DNA of 64,000 nucleotides from Jaapia argillacea MUCL 33604 (taxonomy: Eukaryota > Basidiomycota > Agaricomycetes > Jaapiales > Jaapiaceae): contig KL197709.1 in the NCBI GenBank assembly GCA_000697665.1, positions 1,425,791-1,489,790 of the forward strand, read 5' to 3'. The number at the start of each line of letters is the position of its first letter. Within the stretch, counting starts at the first letter, position 1. Position numbers and translations under genes: made by a program. Positions 21,741 through 31,548 of the stretch are shown here, piece by piece. Below the pieces are notes generated by a model that was not told the origin of the DNA, did not search any database, and saw only the letters and a list, made by a program, of their open reading frames with translations.

Positions 21741-23679
21741 TCACGAGACAGCCTTGCAGGTGTAACCGGTAGCGCACACAGTCGCTGCAAAGTCGATTGA
21801 GATTTACGCCCCAGGGAATGAAGTGTCGTGACTTACGTCCGGTGTAGCCAGTGCCACCGCATTGACCATAGTGAGTCTGAGTGGCAACAGGGGCGCTCGA
21901 GGTGGAGGTAGTCTGCCGATCCGCAGGTACTACAATAAGTTGGTTGAATTAAGATAGGTGAACTGATTGCTTACAGAGGTCGACGATTTGCTAGTGGAGG
22001 TGGTGCTGGTGGTGCTCGAGGTAGACTTGGTGCTGGACGTGCTCGAGGTGGACTTGGAGCTGGAGGACGAGGACGAGGATGTTCCACCTGGTTGAGAATA
22101 ACCATCAGTATCAAAGGAACTTGGTAAACAAAGGGAGAAGAACGATTCATCGATACATACCGCCAGAGGGGTAAGTCGAGCCAATATCACCGAACTTGAT
22201 GTTGGAATAAGTGACTGAGGCACTGGCCTGCTGCGATTCGACATCTGCGGGTACTCCCGAAGTTGTGGCTGGTTTGACAAGAAAGGTTTGAGGGGGCGTT
22301 CAAGACTCAACGGAGGGAAGATTAAGACTTACCACAAGTTCCACGAGTGACGCCTGGGTTAGTAGCGGGCACATTCGTGGGATATTGGCTGTCGAGCCAA
22401 AGCATGTTCGCTGCGTAATCGTCCCAGATACTCATGACCAAGACAACTCCCCTTCCGAAGGCCTGTCCCTGGGCGGTGAGTCCGCCCTTGGCAGCGAAAG
22501 TGTTGGTGTCGTTGAAGGCGGTCTTTTGCGCAGCGCAGAAGGCATCGGTAATAGAGTTGCCGGCTGGGATACCAGGGATGTTCACGGCACTGTTCTGGAT
22601 GACCTGCCCGTTGATGACGTAGAGGCGGCGGATCTCGGAGAGGGTGCCAGTGGAGGTGCCGTCGGCGGTGAGGAATTGAGTGACGACGGTGATCTTGTTG
22701 TTGGTGTTGATAGTCTCGCCGGGGCCGTAGAAGGTGGTGTTTCCCAAACGGTAGGAGTTGAAGTCGCAACCAGCGGGATCACAGAATCCGCTGGTGCAGT
22801 CAGTACCGTTGCAGCGAGTTTGGCCAGTAACAGTGCAAGGATGAGGGGTGTAGGCCTCGGCGATAGAGTTGGCTTCCCAAACATCCATCTCATTGCAGCA
22901 AGTACCATATTCGCCTTTTCCGGAGTTGGCAGAAGTGCCGTTCCAGCCAAGAATGTTGGCCTTGAAAGATGAAAAAACGGTGAGAATCGGTGTTGGCAAC
23001 AAGTCAGATGAGGAGCGTACCTCTCCGTTGATGAACTTCAAGTCGCGGGGGCACTGAGAATCACAGTAACCGGTACCATATTTTGCACCAGCCTTGTTGT
23101 TGGGGAACCTAGCCATGCCACCATCGGCGTCCATTTCGGAGAAGTACAAAGCTCCGTTGAGACCACATCCGAGTTTGGAAACGTCGACGTCGAAGGTGAA
23201 TTCTTTGTTCAAGAGGTCGAACATCTGATATTCGGTGTCGCTGGCCAAGAGATAGACGCGCGAGCCGACGTTCGTGCCGGTCTTGAAAGCGAGAGTGAGG
23301 GCGTTGCCACTGGTGGTGATACCGTAAGTGCTCGCATATGCTGCACCATCGAGTGCACAGTTCTCAGCGCAAGTGACGGGGTCGGGACACAAGGTAGCGT
23401 CCCAGGTATTGCCTATGAACGTTGATCGTAAGTGACTAGTCAATACTGGAAGGTGGGTGTGACAATACCGGTGTAGCAATTAGTATACCCAGTGGTGGAA
23501 TGCAACCAGCGCCAGTTAGAGTCGAGAGTGACACTGCCGGACACAGTGGTGCAACCACCAGCAGTGGTACACGTCTGCCAAGTGAGTGGCGGGTGTGTTT
23601 CCGCAGTTTGCGTGCCTACTTGTTGGGCACGCGCGCTTGCGAGAAGGGTAAAGGTGACGAGGGCGATGGTACCGAACAT
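21741..23679 (-). CDS. GH7 cellobiohydrolase with CBM1 (tandem copy 2)
   Basis: Second secreted GH7 enzyme, same architecture and strand as the copy at 18574. The signal peptide is [18 protein letters not shown], the mature start [19 protein letters not shown]. Core motifs are [27 protein letters not shown], catalytic [12 protein letters not shown] and [20 protein letters not shown] shorter Ser/Thr linker follows ([18 protein letters not shown]..). The CBM1 module reads [13 protein letters not shown] and [13 protein letters not shown], ending in TGA at 21741-21743. All catalytic carboxylates and the paired cysteines I can see are kept, so both copies should be functional. Differences are mostly conservative substitutions (for example D/A and T/S in the N-terminal 70 residues), consistent with a fairly recent duplication. 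Confidence 0.95.
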
Positions 23680-23690
23680 GACGAATGACC

Positions 23691-23748
23691 CTTGAGGTGC
23701 ACGAAATTAGCACCAGATGGATGGTTAGATGGGTGAAGAGGTGCTCAC
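23691..23748 (-). other. 5'-UTR intron of GH7-2
   Basis: Candidate 58-nt intron with a GTGAGC donor at 23748 and a CAAG acceptor at 23691, eleven bases before the ATG. It is the positional equivalent of the GH7-1 leader intron; the interior has diverged while the exon edges are kept. Confidence 0.6.
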
Positions 23749-23800
23749 GATGAGTTATCCTTGTGAAGGCGGCTGGAGAGATACGTCTCAAGTGAGGGGT

Positions 23801-23807
23801 TTTTATA
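23801..23807 (-). promoter_or_regulatory. TATA box of GH7-2
   Basis: TATAAAA on the minus strand, about 125 bp upstream of the ATG and about 53 bp upstream of the leader intron. Confidence 0.55.
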
Positions 23808-25090
23808 CGAAAAACTGTGTCGGATTAAACACGGCTCGGGCAGTTGGAGCAGGTACAGTTAGGTCCTCTGCAACTCTCGTGATGTTCGGGTTGGAAACAG
23901 GTCGGAAGATCTTAGGCGTTTATCTGCCCAAGATGCCCAACCTGTTGTACTTACAGCAAGAAGTTGTGTTTTACGGGATGAAAGCCGTGATTATTGCGGG
24001 TGTACCCACTGTGCCATCGAACCGCAGCTCTATTGGGCTCCATGATGAGACTAGAAGGAAAACCCAGGTAAAGTGGGGTATGTTCGGACGGTGTTGGCTT
24101 GAACGTCGGTTTATTCGAATCTTTTGCATTGTTTTTTCATCAAAAAATCGGAAAATTTTGGTTTAAACGCACTTCTTTACGGAATCTGTTGCGCGTGCGC
24201 AGATACAGACGGGTCACAATGGACAAAATATCCACGGAAGACTTACAGGAAGTACACGGGCGGACAGATAATGCGCTTCGCGTGAGCTTCGTGTTTCGGT
24301 GTCGCTGAGCATTCGAGGCAGAAGTTCTGGCGAGGAGAGGGTTATGGCGACCAGGAACCAAGCGCAAACGCGACATTGCCCCAATGCGACATCCAATCTG
24401 CACGTGGCAGTTAGCCACGTGCTCAAATTACGGTGACATCATGATGCCTCTGGCTCGTTGGTCTTTGCGGTGGGTTCATTAATTGGTTTGTTACGATGCT
24501 GTCGTCAACAACTGTAACAACCCGTCAAGTCAATCTCACTGACCAAATAACATCTCCACACGTGCGACATCCAAACCTGCCCCTCTGGACGACAGATAGT
24601 TGTTCATGCTCGCAACCCAGCGCTCTACTGTTAGGGTAGACCGTAGCATCTAGCTAGAATTGCCAGGATGCTGTACGTCTCAAATTGTTCGTTTTTTTCG
24701 CAATAGATCTCGAGAAACCTCACCACCTGACGCACCCTTCAGCCCTAAGCAGTCTTCTGGTTAGATTGAGCTGAGGCGACACTGGTGATTGGACGGCGTC
24801 AGGACCATGATTATAGTTTCATCCGTTACGGTCATCAAGGCCATAGCTTTCTGTCGACGCTATTAGAACAACGTGGTCCGCCTTAAGCCCGCTTACCCCA
24901 GTCTGGAGTTTCTCCCATGCAGAGGCAACCTGACATTTTTTTGATACTCCCTCACACGATGCTTCTGGTCACTATTCAGTCTTCGCCTTTTCTTTCCTTG
25001 GTTATTTTGGAGCAGTCCTTCTCAAGGTATTCCTACAAATACCAATTCCACAACTCATACATATCTCTCACCTCCACCTCCCTTACAGCC

Positions 25091-26973
25091 ATGACTATTC
25101 AGAGCTTGAAACTCCTTCGCGGAATCATTGATGACTCCATCTCTCAACTGGAAGCTTACTACTCCACGCATTCTGTCGATTTTCCTTCTCTCGATGCGCC
25201 CTACACTCTGGATGCCGCAGAGTTGGCCAGGTCTCAACCTGAAGTTGTTCAAGCCGTGAACGCTCTTACAGCGGCTTCCTATCAACTGATGACAACAGTT
25301 AGAGCTCCTTTCCTCACCTTATTCGATACAGCGTGCGCGGTGAGTTGTGTCTTTACTCCTTTTCATCATAGATCCTAATGAAAGACCTGGATCCCAGCAT
25401 CAACTTTCTGCCTGTCTCCGAGTGGCAGAAGAAATCAACGCGGCTGAATTCCTCCGCGAAGGTGGACCCGCTGGCCGCCATATCAGGGAGATTGCTGCGT
25501 ACAGCGGGTTAGAACCCAATCGCTTAGGTTGGTCGGTCTCACTACCGAATTATGCCATGTCAGTCTAATTCATCTCACCATCTCCGTAGGACGTATCTTG
25601 CGTCTTCTCGCGACACACCACATTTTCCAGGAAGTCAAGCCCGATGTGTTTGCTAATAACCGAATCTCTTCATACCTTGATACCGGAAAGCCCAGCGGGT
25701 GGTTGTCCACGCAGTATGTTCTTGGTGTCTTTCATATCTTCCTTGAAACCGTACTAAGAATATAACAGTCGTACGGAGAAGTATGATGGCACTCCAGGTG
25801 GTGGAGCCCTCGTTGGTCACCTGTTCGTTTTGCTACTGCCAGTGCGAATTTCATCTCATCGCCATAATTTTATCAGCTCGGACGAAGTCTGCAAGGCTTC
25901 CAGTTATATCTACGAGACTTTGACTGACCCAGTAATGGGGCAAAGCTTCAGCACTAGTCACACGCCTATCAATCAAGCGTTCAAGACAGATAAGTCCTTC
26001 TTTCCCTGGCTCGAGGAACCTTTCAACAAAGAACGCTTTGCGCGTTACGGAGCTGCCATCAGAGGAACGTCGCTTTGGAACAGCTTGGACGCGGTTCTGT
26101 ATGGTAATACATTTCTCCCTTTGTTTCACTCTTCCGGACGTGCACTGAAGATGAGTGAGTTTAGGTTATGATTGGGCTTCTCTAACTCCGGATGATCTCA
26201 TCGTGGATGTTGGGGGTGGAACCGGCATGCCATCGATGCAGATTGCTCGTGCTTTCCCATCAGCTCGAATCGTGATCCAAGATCGCCCCGAGGTGGTCGA
26301 GCAAGGCAAACGAGTAAACTTTCTTCTGACCTCCTCAGGTTTTTGAGCTTACGAGGATTTCTCAGTATTGGAGCGAAGTATTTCCAGAAGCGTACAACAC
26401 AGGTCGTGTCTCCTTCCAAGGTACTGATAATTTGGCTTCGGTTTCCACGGCTGTTGGTCTGATGTATCTCTTCTACCTCTTTGTAAGTGAACGATATATT
26501 TGGCCAACAGCCTCAAACCAAGGCTTCGGTATTTTTCGTCCGGACAATCTTGCACGACTGGCCTGACCATGAAGCCCTAAAAATCCTTCTTAACCTCCGC
26601 CATGCTGCAGCCCCAACGACGAAGCTGGTCATCGCGGATTATATGATACCTTACGCCTGTCCCGACGATAGCGATGCTGCTCTACTTCCTGGGGCGAAGG
26701 GATTGATTGCGCCCCCTCCACTCTTGGCCAATCTCGGCAAAGCTAGTTCGACAGCCTACGGCTTGGACATGGTTGTGCGTACCAACTTTCGTTATATCTC
26801 TTTAAACCGGGATCTGACGGGCTGGGATAACCAAGATGTTCTGTAATTGCAACGGCCAAGAAAGGACTCTCGCTCATTTCATCGACCTGGCGAAGCAGGC
26901 GCATTGGCGGGCGATTCGTTTGCATCGACGGGACGACAATCCATTCGGATTTTTAGTGGCTGAGCCTATGTAA
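25091..26973 (+). CDS. SAM-dependent O-methyltransferase (COMT type)
   Basis: Class I O-methyltransferase of the plant COMT / fungal sterigmatocystin OMT type. The N-terminal dimerisation part includes ELARSQPEVVQAVNALTAAS and the winged-helix-like GRHIREIAAYSGLEPNRLGR with ILRLLATHHIFQEV. The SAM-binding motif I is DDLIVDVGGGTGMPSMQIAR, then ARIVIQDRPEVVEQGK. The catalytic-His region is ASVFFVRTILHDWPDHEALK. After the last intron (donor after GLDMV) the end is MFCNCNGQERTLAHFIDLAK..NPFGFLVAEPM. The start MTIQSLKLLRG at 25091 is preferred; the ATG at 24917 would add a hydrophobic leader the family lacks. Around nine introns. No PKS, NRPS or terpene gene is adjacent, so the substrate is unknown. 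Confidence 0.85.
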
Positions 26974-27592
26974 CTGCCAGTTTGAGAGGAAAGTGAAGAC
27001 GATATACAAGCAAGAGCGGCGGATGAAGTCACTACGATTTGTACTTACAAGTAGAGTGTGCTCTGCCAGTGAATTGGTTGCGTTAACTCCACGGCCTATA
27101 CTCCTCAGGGTCGATAACGCTGGCCGACTTAAATTCTTACCTTCTTACCTATCAAAAAGCGGAAGCAAGCCGCTTCCACCTTGCCTCACACTACATACCA
27201 ACCTATCTATCTCCTCGTGAAGTTGAACTAACGCGAACGGAACTCGGTTCAAGTTAGAGCCACAGCAAGCGTGACAACCTGCTGTCACGCGTGGTGATTT
27301 TGTAAGCTGTCGGTTCCGAGGTGATTGACTGTTGCGTTTTGTCGCTGACCACCATCTCCCTCAACGCCGTTGCCCTCGTCGCCGCCGTTGTCGGCTCAGA
27401 TTTCACTTCGAAGATACAAGTGGTAGGTCTTATTGGACTACTAATGCATTTCTCATCATGGGAATCAGTTGTCAGAACCTTGTAGCTCTCCATTCTTTCC
27501 AGGCTTGAATAGACAAGTCCCAGCGACATCCAGTGTTCACACCGCCCTCGTCCCATCACAGGTCTCCTCCAAACTCCCTCGACAATAACTCT
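26974..27592. other. tandem intergenic region
   Basis: 619 bp between the methyltransferase and TFIIB, both plus strand. A minus-strand frame at 27254-27649 overlaps the TFIIB start and looks like a shadow. No tRNA or repeat was found. Confidence 0.5.
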
Positions 27593-28725
27593 ATGGCGTA
27601 CAATCAGCCTTTTCCTCTTGCAGCGCCCCAACAAAAGGCAGCGCTTCAACCCACCTTTGGCCCCGATTTGGCCGTTCGTCTAATCTGCCCAGAGTGCAGA
27701 GACCCGAATCCCAATATTGTCGAGGAGTCTGCTAGTGGAGATCTCGTGTGTGGGACCTGTGGTTTGGTGCTTGGTGATCGCATTGTCGACACCAGAAGTG
27801 AATGGCGTGTAAGTCATATATTCCTTCTTATCGTGTTTCCCGCTGTAGCCTCTGTTCTCTCCGTCATGATCGATAGACCTTCGCCAATGATGAAGGCGAT
27901 GATCCCTCGCGTGTCGGTGCCGCTTCCGATCCCCTCATGGAGGGGCTTGAACAGCTCGACACCATGATCTCCTTCCGCGATGGAGGCTCAGGGATTGCCA
28001 AGGAACTCCAACGCGCGGCCTCTCGTGGCCAGTCCTCTCGCACCGAACGTAACCTCCTCCAAGCTTTCCGTGATATCTCGTCGTGGTGCGACCAGTTCTC
28101 CCTCCCAAAAACCATCTCCGACATCGCCAAACAGCTTTTCAAACGTTCCACTGAGGAAAACCTCCTTCGTGGAAAGCCGAATGAAGCTGTCATTGCTGCG
28201 TGCATTTTCATCGCATGTCGACAGGCGCATGTACCCAGGACGTTTAGGGAGATTTGTAACTTGACCAACGTATCGAAGAAAACGCTTGGTCAATGCTACA
28301 AAGCGTTGGAGCAGGCGTTCAACTTGACCCCTGGAGCTTCAGCCACGAAGGCACACGTTGGTGCTCCACCGGGTGGTACCACCACGAACCCGGAGGACCT
28401 GCTCGTTAGGTACTGCAACCACCTCGATTTGCCGCCCAACGTCCAACCAATCTGCAAGGACATCATCGTCGCCGCTCGAACCCACGGTATCGCCGATGGT
28501 CGTAGCCCAGTATCTATCGCTGGCGGTGCTATTTATTTCACGTGCCACCTCCTGGGAAAGCCGAAGAGTGCTAGGGAGATCAGCGCTGTGGCAGGTGTGA
28601 GTGAGGGGACCATCAAGTTGGTATATAAGTTGTACTATGCGGACAAAGACAGGCTGGTAAAGGATGAGTGGTTGAAGGAGGGGAGGGCGAAGATGGAGAG
28701 GTTGCCGATCGAGTCATCCAAGTAG
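27593..28725 (+). CDS. SUA7: transcription initiation factor TFIIB
   Basis: General RNA polymerase II factor that bridges TBP and the polymerase. The start MAYNQPFPLAAPQQKAALQP is followed by the zinc ribbon: CPECRDPNPNIVEESASGDL then VCGTCGLVLGDRIVDTRSEW (four Cys). After one intron near 27809-27877, the B-reader/linker WRTFANDEGDDPSRVGAASD leads into two cyclin-like repeats: NEAVIAACIFIACRQAHVPR and SPVSIAGGAIYFTCHLLGKP. Each has its FREICNLTNVSKKTLGQCYK- or SAREISAVAGVSEGTIKLVY-type C-terminal half. Length (about 350 aa) and domain order match the family. The stop is at 28723-28725. Confidence 0.95.
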
Positions 28726-28946
28726 CCACTGACGTGGTTGAACGGATTGATGGTATTGAACCATATTATATTACCACAGCTCGTGCATTCATGTGCACTT
28801 AGTCACCCATGTTGTATTTTTCAAGCGTCAATCGTCAATAAGATTCTTGACTTCACCAGTCCAAGAGCTTGACCATAGTCGACACGAGTAAGACATAGAA
28901 CGTGGCGAGAATAACCTCTCGAAACAAGAGCAGTCACCGTCCCTGG

Positions 28947-30139
28947 CTACCGTTTACCCCTTCCCCTACCACCTGATTTCGATCCTCTTGACGACGTCTT
29001 TCCACCTCTGCCACCAACAGGCCTAGCCAATGCAGCACTTCCCCTGCCTTTACTAACAGTCCGGATGGCTTTGCGAACGTTGATGGCGTCGTCTCCGGGA
29101 ACATCTCTTCGAGCACGTTTCGCGTCACCGTCCAATTTTGACAGGATTGCAAGATTTGTCTTTTTCTCGCTTTCGACCGAAGTCTCTGTTGGCTCAAACT
29201 GACAAATGGATGATCAGTATCCCTGAGAATCCCAAAGGGAGAATCTTCAACGCACCTTCCGCTTGACACCTTTCAACTTCTTCTCGCCCTCCAACTGCTT
29301 GTCAAATCTTCCCATACTTGCGGTACTAACTCTCGTAGTGGCCAATGTACGATCGATTTCCTGTTTCCGTTTTTCACGTTCAGGGAGCTGCGAGGAGGAT
29401 GATTGGGCTCGGGATTCATTTTGTAGACGTTGACGCTCATTTTTGGCTACGCGTGCTTTGCGAGCGTTTCGTAGATTTTTGACAGGGTCGTGATCGACAT
29501 CTGCAGTAGTTTGGATTGTCAGAAAAAAAAAGGACGATGAAACAAAATTGCTCAGACGCACCAGCCCCATGAGGAACCTCTTGAATCCATTGTTCTTCTC
29601 CTTGCTTGTTCTTCCCATTCCTCCCCCATCTATCAACCCATTCCTGCTTCTCTTCATCCCAAACTTTCCTTTCCTTCCTCTTTTTCTGAATCCCTTTTGC
29701 ACTGGCAAATTGTTCCCATTTTGTTGGGGGTTTGGGCTTGGGAAGTGGCTTGGCTCTGGGGAGAGGTGTGTTAGGTGGTGGCAGAGAGGTTAGAGGGCCA
29801 TCTTGGGTATGAGTGGAGGGGAGGGAGAAGAGGGTTGAGATCAGTGCTTGGATGCCGTCCCGAGCGGTTGAGAGGAGGTAGTCTTCTCGGTCGGCGCTGG
29901 AGTTACCATATCAAAAATAAAACTTGATTGAAGAACAAGGGGACATACTCGTAGCTTTCCTTATCCACTACGTTCAGATCTGTTACAGTCAGAAATCCTG
30001 CATCAATAAGGAGTGGGATTTCTTTTTCGACCCGAGTGGTTATTCTGTGGACAAATTGTGAGCATACTCGAAAACGATCAGTGGTGCTGGATGCCTACTG
30101 CTTTGCTGCGTGGGCTGCTAATATGTCGGATACGTCCAT
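28947..30139 (-). CDS. RRS1: RRS1, ribosome biogenesis regulatory protein
   Basis: Rrs1 helps bring 5S rRNA, L5 and L11 into pre-60S particles in the nucleolus. The start is MDVSDILAAHAAKQ at 30139. A 41-nt first exon joins ITTRVEKEIPLLIDAGFLTV after the intron, with VTDLNVVDKESYE next. Further on are KPPTKWEQFASAKGIQKKRK, KQGEEQWIQEVPHGADVDHD, DPVKNLRNARKARVAKNERQ and TTRVSTASMGRFDKQLEGEK, all hallmarks of Rrs1. The C-terminus is a basic Arg/Gly/Ser tail (GGRGGKTSSRGSKSGGRGRG) ending in TAG at 28947-28949. It is convergent with TFIIB (221-bp gap). Confidence 0.93.
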
Positions 30140-30363
30140 GTCAACGCAAGTGTGCACAATCGTATGCTGAGCGTGTGGGGGGATGGCTTGAAGAAAATAG
30201 GACCGCGGCGTTTGCCGCGTGAAGCTAGTCTTGCAATTTCCAGTAATGTACTCGCAAGTATTGTAAAGGAAGCGCTTTCATCGAAAGGTCCTGTATTGCA
30301 AGGCGAGCACACAATAAGTATTGTAGCTAGGGACATTCTACGCAGCGACTGGTTTCAAGGAGC

Positions 30364-31434
30364 TCACTCCAAAACCAAAACTTCATTCTTGGTACCAAGA
30401 CCTCGCCATCTCGTACCTGCCCCTTCAACTTGAGACACTCGGGGAGGCATTTCACTCAATACCTTGGAAATCCAAGTAGTGTCCGTCAGCGAGCTGAGAT
30501 CACTTCGTCGAGGGATCATCTGCCAAGGGGATCTATCAGTAGATAACATCGGGGGAATCAGATGAACTCGATCGCACATTCTTGACCCGGTCGTATGGGG
30601 CCTCCCAGCCGCTGGTCTCTCTCAAAACAATTGGTGGCGAGGAAGAAAAGGAGTGGTATATCCGGATGTCGTGTGACCGGAAGAGGACGCCGTCAACTCG
30701 GAGAGTGAAACGCGAGAGGATGAACACGCAAGTCGGCATGACACGCTACAGCGAGAATGTGAACATCATGACGAAGAACCTCGAGCCTACCACGTACTCA
30801 CTATGCGAACGAGGAAATGTGAGGACCCATTATCATGGAGCTCGTCCTCAAACAGAGGTATCTCTGCGTAGAACAGGATAGGATCTGGTCGCATCAATTC
30901 CGCAATGGGGATGGAATGGGTGGATTGCTCAGAGTTGGCAGGAATCCAAGTTGGGGACTTGGACAGTTGATGTCCGCCATAGGTCGTAGTGTACGTCCAA
31001 TCGTAGGGTTTGGTAGCCACCGTCTTTGGAAGGGGCAAAAGAGATGATGGGTCCGTCCTAGCATTGATGACATCCAACTACATCACCCTGCAGCAAAGCA
31101 GGATTGCGTACCGACTTTTCAGCCAAGCATCAGCGTATCCCACTTTGACACCACCATCTCCTTCGCCCAGTTCCCCATTCTTGACCCCCTTCAAGGCATC
31201 CTCCGTCCTGAAAACATACTTCCAGCCGGAGGGGCGATGCTCGAGCTCAAGATGATTCCTCCCAAATGTCATTTCTGGGAGAGGGAAGCCCACTGAAGCC
31301 TGCAGAGCATCACACTCTTGAGCGTTTGCAATGGGGTTAGTGGATGTGGTGATGATCCAGTCATTGATCTCGATGGTTCTTGAATTCGGTGATTCAAGTA
31401 GTTTGTGGTCAGGAGTTGGCACAATTGCAGACAT
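30364..31434 (-). CDS. TIP41: TIP41, PP2A-type phosphatase regulator (TIPRL family)
   Basis: TIP41/TIPRL proteins bind PP2A-family catalytic subunits (and Tap42) and act in TOR signalling. The start MSAIVPTPDHKLLESPN at 31434 precedes TIEINDWIITTSTNPIANAQ. The core is LPEMTFGRNHLELEHRPSGW, VKVGYADAWLKSR, KPYDWTYTTTYGGH and ELMRPDPILFYAEIPLFEDE. DNGSS, then RVMPTCVFILSRFTLRVDGV, and LFRSHDIRIYHSF follow. The C-terminal exon holds DTTWISKVLSEMPPRVSQVE and ends EVLVLE with TGA at 30364-30366. About five introns. Length is close to other fungal Tip41 proteins. It shares a very short divergent promoter with the dynein gene. Confidence 0.93.
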
Positions 31435-31548
31435 GACAGACAAGGGATCTCCGAAATGTTCACGAACAGGGTGTGGTCACTGTCGAAAGCAACGAGGAGA
31501 CGCGTCGGAGACTGAACTCCATCTTGTCTTCCTCCTGCATAATCTGAC
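31435..31548. promoter_or_regulatory. 114-bp divergent promoter of TIP41 and dynein LIC
   Basis: Only 114 bp separate the two start codons, the shortest divergent gap in the window, so the two transcripts must start within or very near each other's leaders. Confidence 0.5.

Larger units (their letters stand above)
23680..25090. other. divergent intergenic region, GH7-2 promoter and O-methyltransferase promoter
   Basis: 1.41 kb. The left 600 bp is the GH7-2 promoter with the conserved blocks. Small open frames at 24099-24426 lack coding character. The right part (24430-25090) is unique sequence leading to the methyltransferase start. An upstream in-frame ATG for that gene occurs at 24917. Confidence 0.5.

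Noticed and set aside
24917-25090. Upstream in-frame ATG for the O-methyltransferase that would add 58 residues
   Set aside because: The extra segment is hydrophobic and unlike the family N-terminus; the ATG at 25091 fits better.
30118-30433. Overlapping small open frames on both strands upstream of RRS1
   Set aside because: They cover the RRS1 first exon and promoter and show no family features; the spliced RRS1 start explains the region.
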